Below, one piece after another: positions 27,030-35,834 of a stretch of DNA of 64,000 nt. Made by a program: the position numbers and the translations under genes. The stretch is from CBDCFV01 sp965261795 (GTDB taxonomy: Bacteria; Chloroflexota; Dehalococcoidia; Lucifugimonadales; UBA3495), in contig OZ253476.1 of NCBI GenBank assembly GCA_965261795.1, positions 2,480,001-2,544,000 of the forward strand. The letters run 5' to 3'. Numbering within the stretch: the first letter of the stretch is position 1; each line of letters begins with the position of its first letter. The notes below the pieces were generated by a model. It saw only the letters and a list, made by a program, of their open reading frames with translations. It did not search any database and was not told the DNA's origin.

Positions 27030-27911
27030 ATGGAAAAGGGCGGTACCGTCATACACGCTGGTCGAATAGATTTCGCAATGAGCTATCGGCAGGAGATCAT
27101 GGATGACCAAGGCCTGTGCTTGCAGGTCTATTCAAAGATCAACAACCATGACACCGAGATCCTTCGCTTCGACTGCTTCGACCAGAATCCCCATTACCAC
27201 TACGGGCCGGAGAACCACAACATCCGCTTGCACATGGACAAGACCACCGCGGGCAACTCCCTCGGCTGGACTTTGGGCAACGTCCGCAACAAGCTGTCGA
27301 CGATGGTCGAACGGGCAGGCTACGAAGACTTGGCAAACAACCTCGAGGCTAATCCAATTTCCGACGCCACGCTGGACGAACTCGAGTCCACCGCCCGGAA
27401 CATGGCCTTGGAGGGCCGACGGACGGTACACCACATGATGCCGGAAATGCTCGACGGGGACAAGATCGAGGTCGGCAATTTGAAGTTCGGCTTGGAGTAC
27501 CGGCACCTTCCTCAGATCAATGACGAAGGCATGGCCATCCACGTGTTGACCGACATCGCCGGTCAGGAAGTGGAACTCCTGGCATTTGACTGCTTCGAGA
27601 AGGGACCTCACTACCACTACGGCCCGCGGAACCAGGACGTTCGCATCTATTGGGACGTCACTACCTCCGGCGAGACCCTCCGCTGGACCCTCGACCAGTT
27701 CAAGGCTGGCAAAATCAGGTCCATGATCCAGAGGGCAGGTTACCCCACCGTGGCGGCAAACGTGGACGAGGAACTGGTCCAGGCTACGTTGCCCCAGATA
27801 GAGGCGAGAAGCTGGGAACTGGTGGCCCAGAACAAGGGCTCTCAGACCGACCCTAAAGCCGAGTTGATGAAAGAGATAGAGGCTCTGAGGGAGAAGGTCG
27901 CTGCTCTGTAG
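27030..27911 (+). CDS. Protein with two copies of an HYHYGP-containing domain, unknown function
   Basis: 293 residues. Residues about 5-140 and 145-275 are two versions of one domain. Each has a strand ending in FDCF(D/E), then PHYHYGP (about 54-60 and 193-199), then a strand R(L/I) and a helix that ends in (M)xxRAGY. Several His and Asp residues in PHYHYGP could bind metal, which is speculative. The last 20 residues look like a short coiled coil (KEIEALREKVAAL). There is no signal peptide or membrane segment. I do not recognise the family. It is a single-gene unit with its own promoter, strong ribosome site and a perfect terminator. Confidence 0.75.
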   Translation: MEKGGTVIHAGRIDFAMSYRQEIMDDQGLCLQVYSKINNHDTEILRFDCFDQNPHYHYGPENHNIRLHMDKTTAGNSLGWTLGNVRNKLSTMVERAGYEDLANNLEANPISDATLDELESTARNMALEGRRTVHHMMPEMLDGDKIEVGNLKFGLEYRHLPQINDEGMAIHVLTDIAGQEVELLAFDCFEKGPHYHYGPRNQDVRIYWDVTTSGETLRWTLDQFKAGKIRSMIQRAGYPTVAANVDEELVQATLPQIEARSWELVAQNKGSQTDPKAELMKEIEALREKVAAL

Positions 27912-27982
27912 CACCCTCCCCAAACACCAACCGGGGTTTAGCCTTTGGGCGGTCCCGGGTGGTGAATTTCTAGATGGCACAA

Positions 27983-28008
27983 AGAGGCCCCGAAATTTCG
28001 GGGCCTCT
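27983..28008. terminator. Bidirectional terminator, perfect 26-bp palindrome
   Basis: AGAGGCCCCGAAA and TTTCGGGGCCTCT form a perfect inverted repeat between the plus-strand HYHYGP gene and the converging minus-strand SDR gene. Only short T-rich stretches flank it, but stem strength and position fit termination from both sides. Confidence 0.7.
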
Positions 28009-28057
28009 CGTCGTTATCTTACCGGGATCTTTTGATTTTCCATGCGCGCGGATCGTG

Positions 28058-28852
28058 TTACATCATCGTATACCCGCCGCTTACGCTTAAGGTCTGGCCG
28101 GTGATGAAGCTGGCGGCGTCCGACGACAGGAACAGCACGGCGTTGGCTACCTCTTCCCCTTGGGCCAGTCTGCGGAGGGGATAGGCCCGTTTAACCCTTT
28201 CCAGAACCTCGTCCGTGAAGACGCTTCTCATGCCCCGCCACATGCTGTCTTCGCTGAGAGATTCATCGTCCGGCGGCACCACCAAGCCGGGGCAAACCAC
28301 GTTGGCGCGGAGGCCGTAGCGGCCTGTCTCCCTGGCGATGGCCTTGCTCAGGGCGATGATTCCGCCTTTGCAAGCAGAGTAGACGGCTTCGCGGTACTCC
28401 CCCATTCTTCCCGCGTCGGAACTCATGCTGACTATGCAGCCTGATTGCCGCCCGATCATGTGGGGCACAACGGCGTCGAAACAGTTGATGGCCCCCCAAA
28501 GGTTCACGTTGACCTCCCGTTCCCACTCAGCCCTGGGCTTGTCCACAAATAGACGGTCCATAGTCCAGCCGACGTTGTTCACCAAGACGTCTACGCTGCC
28601 GAACTCGGAGATGGAACTGTCAACCATCCCTTTCACTTGCCCGGAATCGGTCACGTCGCAGGCGATTACCTTGACTTTGGCGTCGGGGTTGGAACCGGTG
28701 ATTTCAGCGGCCACCGCATCCCCTTGAGAAGGGGCCAATTCGGCGATGGTGATGTTGCTCCCTTCCCTGGCGAACCCATGCACGATGGCCCGTCCGATGT
28801 TGGAGCCACCTCCAGTCACGATAATGTTTTTGTTCTTCAGGCCCAATTCCAT
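28058..28852 (-). CDS. Short-chain dehydrogenase/reductase
   Basis: 264 residues from the ATG at 28852, which has GGGAGGA about 9 bases upstream. The Rossmann motif is TGGGSNIGRAI, the structural motif is NNVGW, and the catalytic set is Ser (MSSDAG region) plus YSACKGG (Tyr and Lys). The end (FITGQTLSVSGGYTM) is classical SDR. Cofactor and substrate are unknown. It follows the glycosyltransferase gene by 133 bp on the minus strand. Confidence 0.88.
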   Translation of the reverse strand: MELGLKNKNIIVTGGGSNIGRAIVHGFAREGSNITIAELAPSQGDAVAAEITGSNPDAKVKVIACDVTDSGQVKGMVDSSISEFGSVDVLVNNVGWTMDRLFVDKPRAEWEREVNVNLWGAINCFDAVVPHMIGRQSGCIVSMSSDAGRMGEYREAVYSACKGGIIALSKAIARETGRYGLRANVVCPGLVVPPDDESLSEDSMWRGMRSVFTDEVLERVKRAYPLRRLAQGEEVANAVLFLSSDAASFITGQTLSVSGGYTMM

Positions 28853-28985
28853 TGACGTTAGTCCTCCCTTGGTTGTTTGAAGTGGCGATATAGGCGGCTG
28901 AACGGCATTCCCGACCCATACATCGGGTGGAGAGAGTGCGTTGCCGTCGAGAGAAGCCCGGGCTTGGATCCCGTAGTTATGGCGT

Positions 28986-29762
28986 TTACGGGAGGGAGCG
29001 ACGGTTAGAGGGGAATTGGTCCAGGCCAAGGCTGAGGTGTTCGGGTTGGGGCACCTTGGGAATGCCTCCGAAACGAAGTCTCAGCAACCCTTTTATATCT
29101 TCGGCGGCTGTCCGTGCAACGTTAACCGTGCTGCCCGGGTCATCGTCCCATTTGACGGGAATGGAGTCGATCCGGTAGCCACCCTTGGCGGCGATTAACA
29201 ACAGCTCGGTGTCGAAGAACCAGTTGTTGTTCTTCACTTGGGGCACGATGGCCTGAGCGGCTTCCTTGGTCAGCGCCTTGAACCCGCATTGGGCGTCGGG
29301 AAACCCGGTGAAGAACATGGACTTGATCATCAGGTTGTAGGTGCGGGAGATAAATTCCCGGCGTAATGACCGCTGCACCCGCGAGCTCTTGCTCAACCGG
29401 CTGCCTATGGCGATGTCGAAGCCGGACTCGAGAGACCGCACCAACTGAAGAAAATGGGGCAGCTCGGTGGAAAGGTCAATGTCCATGTAGCTGACAATGT
29501 CTGCATTGCTGTCCAGCCATGCAGTGCGAAGGGCGCGTCCGCGCCCCTTCTGGGGCAAATGCCGGTAGTTGACCCCCGGGTACTTGGCGCACAATGCCTC
29601 CGAAACGGACTTGGTCTGGTCGGTGGAGGCGTTGTCGGCGATGATTATCTGCCACGGGTTGCTCAGGTTGGACCTCAGGAACTCCGTAAGTATCAAAACG
29701 CTCCTGGGGAGAGCCCGCTCTTCGTTGTAAACCGGTAGAACTATATCTATCGTCGGACGCAT
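28986..29762 (-). CDS. Family 2 glycosyltransferase, polyprenyl-phosphate sugar transferase type
   Basis: 258 residues. The GT-A fold begins DIVLPVYNEERALPRSV, and the metal-binding DIDLSTE follows SYM at about residue 95. The segment GFPDAQCGFKALTKEAAQAI is typical of dolichyl/polyprenyl-phosphate glucosyl- or mannosyltransferases (Alg5/DPM1-like). No C-terminal membrane helices are seen. It probably supplies lipid-linked sugars for the envelope and could serve the glycan cluster at the right end of the window. It lies 107 bp behind purH. Confidence 0.82.
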   Translation of the reverse strand: MRPTIDIVLPVYNEERALPRSVLILTEFLRSNLSNPWQIIIADNASTDQTKSVSEALCAKYPGVNYRHLPQKGRGRALRTAWLDSNADIVSYMDIDLSTELPHFLQLVRSLESGFDIAIGSRLSKSSRVQRSLRREFISRTYNLMIKSMFFTGFPDAQCGFKALTKEAAQAIVPQVKNNNWFFDTELLLIAAKGGYRIDSIPVKWDDDPGSTVNVARTAAEDIKGLLRLRFGGIPKVPQPEHLSLGLDQFPSNRRSLP

Positions 29763-29868
29763 ATCTTACCTCAATCCCTCCAAGCCACCCGGCCTGCATT
29801 ACCGGCCAACTCCGGCGTGCGAGTACCCATACACCTCTTGAGGATAAGCGAAAGGTTGCTTGTGGCGG

Positions 29869-31413
29869 TTAATGGCGGAAGTGCCGCACTCCTGTGAACA
29901 CCATCGCCAGGTTGTGTTTGTTGGCCGCTTCGATTACTTCGTCATCCCGGATTGACCCGCCGGGTTGAACGATGGCAGTGACGCCGGCCTCTGCCGCTAG
30001 CTCGATATTGTCCGGGAAGGGGAAGAAGGCGTCAGACGCCAGGACGCTACCCTTGGACTTCTCGCCAGCCGCTCGGCCCGACAGGTGTACGCTGACGACG
30101 CGGTTGGGCTGCCCTGCCCCCATGCCGACGAGAGTCCGGTCCTTGGCGAACACTATCGCGTTGGACTTGATGTGCTTGGCGGCGGTCCAAGCAAAACCCA
30201 AATCTTCCAACTCAGCGGATGTCGGCGCCCGTTCGGTCACCGTCTTCCATTCGGCGGGATCTTCGTCCAACGTGTCCGGTGTCTGCACCAGAAGCCCGCC
30301 AGTCAATGGCCGCACGTCGTAGGTCTGGTCTTCAGTCCCATGCCGTGCTTGAAGAATACGCAGGTTGCGTTTTCGCCTCAAAATCTCCAGTGCATCGGGG
30401 TCGTAGCCCGGAGCAACCACCACTTCGTAGAACACCGGGCCCATGGCCTCAGCAGCTTCCACGGTGACGGTGCGATTGAAGCCCACGATGCCGCCAAAGG
30501 CCGATACTGAGTCTCCCTCGTAGGCCCGCCTGTAAGCCTCTGCTTGGTCCTGATGGCTGGCCAATCCACAGGGATTGGTGTGCTTGATGACTGCGACGGT
30601 GGGCCGATCGAAGTCGCAGACCACCCGCCAAGCGGCGTCGGCGTCCATGAGGTTGTTGAACGACAGTTCCCGCCCATGAAGCTGTTCGGCGCGGGCGATG
30701 CCGCCCGATGATTGTTGGGCCGGGACGTACAAAGCCCCCTGCTGATGGGGGTTTTCACCGTACCGCAGGCCGGTAACTTTGGTGAAGGACAACTCCAACG
30801 CGTCGGGCAGGGAACCGTCGCCTTGGCCGCTCTGGTTAAGGTATCCCGTAACCGCGGTATCGTACAAGGAAACGTGATGGAACGCTTTCGCCGCCAAGCC
30901 GCGGCGTTCCTCCATGCTCAGACCGTTTCCGGCCATACGTTCCGCCACCCAGGAATAGTCCGCCGGGTCAACGACGACAACGACGGACGGGAAGTTCTTG
31001 GCGGCTGCGCGGAGCATGGTGGGGCCGCCGATGTCGATGTTCTCCAACGCATCGTCCAAGGTAACATCCGGGTTGCTGACGGTGGCGACGAAGGGGTACA
31101 GGTTGACTGCCACGAGATCAATGGTCTCTATACCGTGCTCTGCCAGTTCTGTTACATGGTCTGCGGACTCACGCCGAGCCAATATGCCGGCGTGTATGAC
31201 CGGATGCAGGGTCTTAACTCGCCCTTCCAGGATTTCGGGGGAGCCAGTAACGTCTGCCACTTGACGCACGGGAAGGCCCCCTTCCTGCGACAGGGTGCGG
31301 TGAGTGCCGCCCGTGCTGACCAACTCGAACCCTGCGCCGGAAACGGCCCGTGCGAACTCAATAACACCGGTCTTGTCGTAAACGCTTATTAGTGCTCTCA
31401 ACCGTTTGTACAC
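29869..31413 (-). CDS. purH: Bifunctional AICAR formyltransferase/IMP cyclohydrolase
   Basis: 514 residues, normal PurH length. The N-terminal IMP cyclohydrolase (MGS-like) domain begins RALISVYDKTGVIEFARAVS and includes GGTHRTL and GRVKTLHPVIHAG. The C-terminal AICAR transformylase contains IKHTNPCG and ends QPGGSIRDDEVIEAA. It performs the last two steps of IMP synthesis. The start is GTG at 31413; a TTG four codons later has a better-spaced GAGGTG. It follows purM by 151 bp. Confidence 0.95.
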   Translation of the reverse strand: MYKRLRALISVYDKTGVIEFARAVSGAGFELVSTGGTHRTLSQEGGLPVRQVADVTGSPEILEGRVKTLHPVIHAGILARRESADHVTELAEHGIETIDLVAVNLYPFVATVSNPDVTLDDALENIDIGGPTMLRAAAKNFPSVVVVVDPADYSWVAERMAGNGLSMEERRGLAAKAFHHVSLYDTAVTGYLNQSGQGDGSLPDALELSFTKVTGLRYGENPHQQGALYVPAQQSSGGIARAEQLHGRELSFNNLMDADAAWRVVCDFDRPTVAVIKHTNPCGLASHQDQAEAYRRAYEGDSVSAFGGIVGFNRTVTVEAAEAMGPVFYEVVVAPGYDPDALEILRRKRNLRILQARHGTEDQTYDVRPLTGGLLVQTPDTLDEDPAEWKTVTERAPTSAELEDLGFAWTAAKHIKSNAIVFAKDRTLVGMGAGQPNRVVSVHLSGRAAGEKSKGSVLASDAFFPFPDNIELAAEAGVTAIVQPGGSIRDDEVIEAANKHNLAMVFTGVRHFRH

Positions 31414-31475
31414 CTCATGATTCTAGTCCCGCTCCGGCTAGCCGGTTTACCACTCCTTCAATCTACCTTGGCGCC

Positions 31476-31523
31476 AACAGATTGCATCGCTCCGGGGGCG
31501 CGAACAGATTGCATCGCTCCGGG
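31476..31523. repeat. 21-bp direct repeat, 27-bp period, between purM and purH
   Basis: The 21 bases at 31476-31496 (core AGATTGCATCGCTCCGGG) recur exactly at 31503-31523 with a 6-base spacer. They lie in the leader between the purM stop and the purH start. Function is unknown; slippage duplication is the simplest origin. Confidence 0.8.
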
Positions 31524-31564
31524 CTCTGGCTGTTTTCCAGCATCCGGTAGGCGCAATTTCCCAG

Positions 31565-32581
31565 CTAGTGAAAACTCACTTGCTCATCCCCTTCGCGGGG
31601 AGTAACTTGCCCTACTACTACAGCGTCGGGGACTGCTTGCTGAAGGAGGCCCAGCGTATCGTCGTCGCAGACAGCAACCATTCCGAGCCCCATGTTGAAC
31701 ACTCGGTACATCTCTTCAATAGCTACCGCTCCCTCGCGCTGAATGATCTCAAAGATGGGCGGGACCTTCCAGGACCCCAAGCGAAATGCCGCCATCAAGT
31801 GACCCGGCAACACGGACGGCATCTTTCCAGGCAAGCCGCCTCCAGTGATGTGGGCCAAACCTTTAAGGCGGGCCAGCACCGGCTCCAACAGAGGGAAGTA
31901 ACACCTATGGCGGATTAGCAACTCCTCTCCAAGTTGGTGGCCCAGTTCATCGTAACGTTTAAAAAGGACGGAAGGGTTCTCGTCTATTCCAAAAACGCGC
32001 CGCACCAGAGAGAAGCCATTGGTGTGTACTCCACTGGAGGGGATGCCAACCAAGTAGTCCCCGGCTTGCATAGTATTGCCGTCGATCAACTGGTCGGCCT
32101 CGGCGGCGCCAACCACAAACCCGGCCAGGTCCAGATCATCGGGGGCGTAGGTCCCTGGCATTTGGGCCGTTTCCCCACCGATCAAGGCGCACCCCACTTC
32201 CCTGCAACCCCACACGATGCCGCGAAAGACGGTTTCCATGGCTTGTAAGTCCAAGGTACTGAAGGCAATGTAGTCCAAGAAAAAAAGGGGTTTGGCTCCG
32301 CGGGTCAAGATGTCGTTCACATTGAGTGTAACCAAGTCTTGCCCGACCGACTCGTAATGACCCAGGTGGGCGGCAATCTTGAGCTTGGTTCCCACGCCAT
32401 CGGTGCTGGCAACCAATACCGGCTGACGGTAGCCGGTCAACCTGAACAGGCCGGCAAAGCCTCCTTCAGGGTTAAGGACTTCCGGACCGTGGGTTATTGC
32501 GGAAAAAGCCTTGATCCGGTCTTTCAAGGCGTCCATCTCATCCAAGTCAACCCCGGATGAGCGGTAAGCCTGGCTGGACAA
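31565..32581 (-). CDS. purM: Phosphoribosylaminoimidazole synthetase (AIR synthase)
   Basis: 338 residues, normal PurM length. The ATP/FGAM-binding segment STDGVGTKLKIA, NDILTRGAKPLFFLDYIA, IGGETAQMPG and ITGGGLPGKMPSVLP are diagnostic. It converts FGAM to AIR in de novo purine synthesis. The likely start is TTG at 32581 with GGGAGGT about 7 bases upstream. It lies between purF and purH; no purN is found between them. Confidence 0.95.
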   Translation of the reverse strand: MSSQAYRSSGVDLDEMDALKDRIKAFSAITHGPEVLNPEGGFAGLFRLTGYRQPVLVASTDGVGTKLKIAAHLGHYESVGQDLVTLNVNDILTRGAKPLFFLDYIAFSTLDLQAMETVFRGIVWGCREVGCALIGGETAQMPGTYAPDDLDLAGFVVGAAEADQLIDGNTMQAGDYLVGIPSSGVHTNGFSLVRRVFGIDENPSVLFKRYDELGHQLGEELLIRHRCYFPLLEPVLARLKGLAHITGGGLPGKMPSVLPGHLMAAFRLGSWKVPPIFEIIQREGAVAIEEMYRVFNMGLGMVAVCDDDTLGLLQQAVPDAVVVGQVTPREGDEQVSFH

Positions 32582-32724
32582 TTGTTTTACCTCCCACCTG
32601 GACCGCTCTACTTACGGTCAAGCGACCGCACCACCCTAAGAGGTTAATTCACGCAGTACGGTAAGGCAAGGGGCGAGCGTTGGAACCGTGAACAACCACC
32701 TGTTGGGGATGATGATCTGCAAAA

Positions 32725-34194
32725 TTAACCTGGCTGGGACTCAGCCCCCACAGACGACGGCCCGCTCAGGACCAGCTTGGAGAGTTCCAATTGCACCGGC
32801 ACCGGATAGTTGCCGGTAAAACAAGCGTCGCAGAAGCCGCCATTAGCTCCGCCAACGACATTCATCAACCCGCCTACACTCAAGTAACCGAGAGAGTTTG
32901 CCCCGATCATCTCACGGATTTCTTCGACGCTTTTGTTGGCCGCAATCAATTCCGCGCGACTCGCCATGTCCACCCCCATGAAACAGGGGTGTTGAATAGG
33001 AGGAGCGCAGACCCGCATGTGAATTTCGGCCGCGCCGGCCCTCCGCAGAAGGCCAACCACATGCGGCGTGGTAGTACCCCTGACAATACTGTCGTCGACG
33101 ACAATCAGCCTTTGGCCGGCGATAACCTCAGTAAGGGGGTTGAACTTTTGTCGAACGCCCAAGTCCCGCAGCCGCTGTTCAGGCTCAATGAAGGTCCGGC
33201 CCACGTAACGGTTCTTGATGAGACCCTCGCCGTAGGGTATACCCGATTCCCTGGCGTAGCCGACGGCCGCCGCGGTGGAAGAGTCCGGTATTCCTATAAC
33301 AAGGTCTGCCTCAACGGGGTGTTCCCGAGCCAACTTCGCCCCAAGCTCCTGCCGCACCGAATGCACCAACTGATCGTCTATCATGCTGTCGGGACGGGCG
33401 AAATAAATAAACTCGAAAACGCACAGCGCCCGCCCTCTTGAATTGCCCGTCCATTTGGATGATCTAAGGCCCTCCGGTCCGATGACGATCACTTCTCCGG
33501 GATCCACCTCTCTCAAGTAAATAGCTCCAAGGTGGTCCAGGGCGCAGGTCTCGGACGCTATTACCCATCCCCCGTCGATCTGCCCCAAGCACAACGGACG
33601 TATGCCCAAGGGGTCCCGGGCGGCGATCAAGGTGTCTTCGGTCAGCGCCACCATGGAATAAGCGCCCTCGAAGTGGCGCATACAATGGAATACTCGCTCT
33701 TCCCAGTTCGCGCCGGTGGCGTTGGCCAGCATGAGGGCCATTACCTCGGTGTCGGTGGTGGAGTTGAAATGGCAACTCCAGTCCCGCTGAAGCTGTTCCC
33801 GTAATTGAAGCGAGTTTATGATGTTGCCATTGTTGGCCAAAGCCAACCGCCCATGGCGGCCTTCTACCAAATGGGGCTGGGCGTTGGACAACACGCTGCT
33901 GCCTGTAGTGGAGTAGCGGGTATGGCCGATGGCCCTGTCACCGGAGAGGGGATAAAAGTCCGGTTCGCGGAATACTTGAGTTACCAAGCCCATCTCCGCG
34001 TGGACATTGATAGTCTCGCCGTTAGAGGCGGCTATGCCGGCGCTCTCCTGGCCGCGGTGCTGTAAAGCGAACAGGCCGAAGAACGCCAAGTGACTAGCTT
34101 CCCCATCCGGCGTGTAAACCGCAACTACGCCACATTCCTCTTCAGGATGGTCGGACGGGGAAGTGAGCCTGAGGGACTCGCGCTCGTTACTCAC
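32725..34194 (-). CDS. purF: Amidophosphoribosyltransferase
   Basis: 489 residues. A short propeptide precedes the nucleophilic Cys of the glutaminase domain (HPEEECGVVAVY). The PRPP site is RLIVVDDSIVRGTT. The cysteines in HPCFMGVD and GGFCDACFTG match the iron-sulfur-bearing Bacillus-type PurF. It commits PRPP to purine synthesis. GTG start; no strong ribosome site was seen. It begins the pur cluster, 122 bp after jag. Confidence 0.94.
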   Translation of the reverse strand: MSNERESLRLTSPSDHPEEECGVVAVYTPDGEASHLAFFGLFALQHRGQESAGIAASNGETINVHAEMGLVTQVFREPDFYPLSGDRAIGHTRYSTTGSSVLSNAQPHLVEGRHGRLALANNGNIINSLQLREQLQRDWSCHFNSTTDTEVMALMLANATGANWEERVFHCMRHFEGAYSMVALTEDTLIAARDPLGIRPLCLGQIDGGWVIASETCALDHLGAIYLREVDPGEVIVIGPEGLRSSKWTGNSRGRALCVFEFIYFARPDSMIDDQLVHSVRQELGAKLAREHPVEADLVIGIPDSSTAAAVGYARESGIPYGEGLIKNRYVGRTFIEPEQRLRDLGVRQKFNPLTEVIAGQRLIVVDDSIVRGTTTPHVVGLLRRAGAAEIHMRVCAPPIQHPCFMGVDMASRAELIAANKSVEEIREMIGANSLGYLSVGGLMNVVGGANGGFCDACFTGNYPVPVQLELSKLVLSGPSSVGAESQPG

Positions 34195-34316
34195 AGCGTC
34201 ATTCTAGGTTCCCGAATCGTGTTGGTCAACCATGAAACGGCTGGATGCAAGGGCCTTTTCATTCTCCCTCCGCATCCGGTAGAAGACCGGAGTGAGGGAA
34301 TCTATAGGATACACAT

Positions 34317-34970
34317 TCAGGAAGAAGACTTGGGCATGACGGTTACTTTGCGGTTTTCACCCATGCCGGAGCTTTCTGTAGTTACACCCTCATGCTCGGA
34401 GAGGGTAGTGTGCACGATGCGGCGGTCTGCCGGGCTCATTGGTTCGAGGGTTACTGCCCTGTTGGTCTGGACTACACGGGCGGCTACTTTGTTGGACATG
34501 TCGCGCAGCGAGTCTTCCCGTCGCTGCCTGTACCGCTCCACGTCCAGGACAACTCGCACACCTTCCCCGACCTGCTTTCGGACAATCAGGTTGACCAGAA
34601 ACTGCAAAGACTGGAGGGTTTGGCCTCTGCGGCCTATCAATAACCCGGAGTCCTCACCGGCCAAGTCGATTATTGGCCCTCCTACTTCAGGGTCGTTGGC
34701 GGCTCTGAGGGTCCGGCTGACGTTCACCTTGGCGGCTTGGAGAATCTGGCTGACGGTCTCGACTGCCACGGCCGCAGCGCCGCCGCCAGGCTCACTGCGG
34801 GAAATCTTGGTAACGCGCACCCGGGCAAGTTCCGCGCCTATGCCCAGGAACCCGGACTTGCCCTTACTTAGTATTTCTACCTCTGCCTCGTCGCGGTCTA
34901 CGTCTAGCTCTTTCAGCGCCAACTCGGTTGCTTCTTCGACGGTGCGGGCGCTCATCAGGCGTACTTCCAT
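34317..34970 (-). CDS. jag: Jag/KhpB-type RNA-binding protein (Jag_N, KH, R3H)
   Basis: 217 residues from the ATG at 34970 (AAGGAGATGGGAGACC just upstream). Jag_N domain: ARTVEEATELALKELDVDRD and GFLGIG. KH domain: SGLLIGRRGQTLQSLQFLVN. R3H domain: RYRQRREDSLRDM and EPMSPADRRIVH. KhpB-type proteins bind RNA and influence cell-wall growth and division. Pairing with yidC is conserved in bacteria. Here the 5' end lies inside the yidC coding region in another frame. Confidence 0.92.
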   Translation of the reverse strand: MEVRLMSARTVEEATELALKELDVDRDEAEVEILSKGKSGFLGIGAELARVRVTKISRSEPGGGAAAVAVETVSQILQAAKVNVSRTLRAANDPEVGGPIIDLAGEDSGLLIGRRGQTLQSLQFLVNLIVRKQVGEGVRVVLDVERYRQRREDSLRDMSNKVAARVVQTNRAVTLEPMSPADRRIVHTTLSEHEGVTTESSGMGENRKVTVMPKSSS

Positions 34971-35799
34971 GGTCTCCCATCTCCTTGGGCGGATCATCGT
35001 CCGCAGATTGGGCAGGCGCCGCCGGGGCGGTGCCCGGCTTGGGGAACAGCGGGAATAGCGGGGGAAGCTCTCCCCTTGGCGTTACCAAGACTTGAATGCC
35101 TATGCCGATGACGTTGGACACTATCCAGTACATCGACAGGCCGACAGGGAATTGAATCGAGAAGAAAGCGATCATCACCGGCATCATCCATAGCATCATC
35201 GTCTGGTTGGACTGCTGCCGGGGGTCTGTGGACGGGGTGATGGTCAATTTCTGCTGTATCCACGTGGACAAAAAGACCAGTGCCGGAACAACGACTATGG
35301 TGACTGAGGTCGGGCTCGCCCCTAAGTCCATGCCCAGGAATGTCGAGTCCAGCGGGGCTGCCGAGTAGATGGGGAAGAGTGGTATCCATGAGTACAGCTT
35401 CTGGGAAAGTCCAACCAAGTCGTCGGGCTGGGTGAACAGGGTTTGTATCAGCACCCGGAACAACCCGATGAGGATGGGCATCTGCACCACCAGCGGCCCC
35501 AGGCAGCCTACGGGGTTGATCCCGGCCTCCCGGTACATCCGCATGGTCTCTTGGGAAATCCGAGCCCGGTCGTTCTTGTAGCGGTCCTGGATTTCCCGCA
35601 AACGGGGCTGAAGTACGCTCATGGCCCGCATTTGCTTGACTTGCTTCAGCGTCAGGGGCATCGTGACCCCGCGCACGATGATGGTAAACAGGATGATGGC
35701 GATGCCCATCTGGTTGAAGCTGATCACATATAACACCATCAAGGTGTTGAGCATCGGCCTGATGATCACTTCGGTCCATAGTACAAAAAAGGCGTCCAA
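34864..35799 (-). CDS. yidC: YidC/Oxa1-family membrane protein insertase
   Basis: 311 residues of the short Gram-positive-like type. Membrane helices begin with NTLMVLYVISFNQMGIAIIL; the cytoplasmic hairpin (LKQVKQMRAMSVLQPRLREI) follows; further helices include MLWMMPVMIAFFSIQFPVGL and SMYWIVSNVIGIGIQVLV. It inserts proteins into the cytoplasmic membrane. The last 35 residues are very basic (RRRSNRVGAERARRRPRRGR), as expected for ribosome contact, and that tail is encoded over the start of jag. Confidence 0.92.
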   Translation of the reverse strand: MDAFFVLWTEVIIRPMLNTLMVLYVISFNQMGIAIILFTIIVRGVTMPLTLKQVKQMRAMSVLQPRLREIQDRYKNDRARISQETMRMYREAGINPVGCLGPLVVQMPILIGLFRVLIQTLFTQPDDLVGLSQKLYSWIPLFPIYSAAPLDSTFLGMDLGASPTSVTIVVVPALVFLSTWIQQKLTITPSTDPRQQSNQTMMLWMMPVMIAFFSIQFPVGLSMYWIVSNVIGIGIQVLVTPRGELPPLFPLFPKPGTAPAAPAQSADDDPPKEMGDHGSTPDERPHRRRSNRVGAERARRRPRRGRGRNTK

Positions 35800-35834
35800 A
35801 AAGGCCTACCTATTTACTGGGTTCGCGAAGAGGG

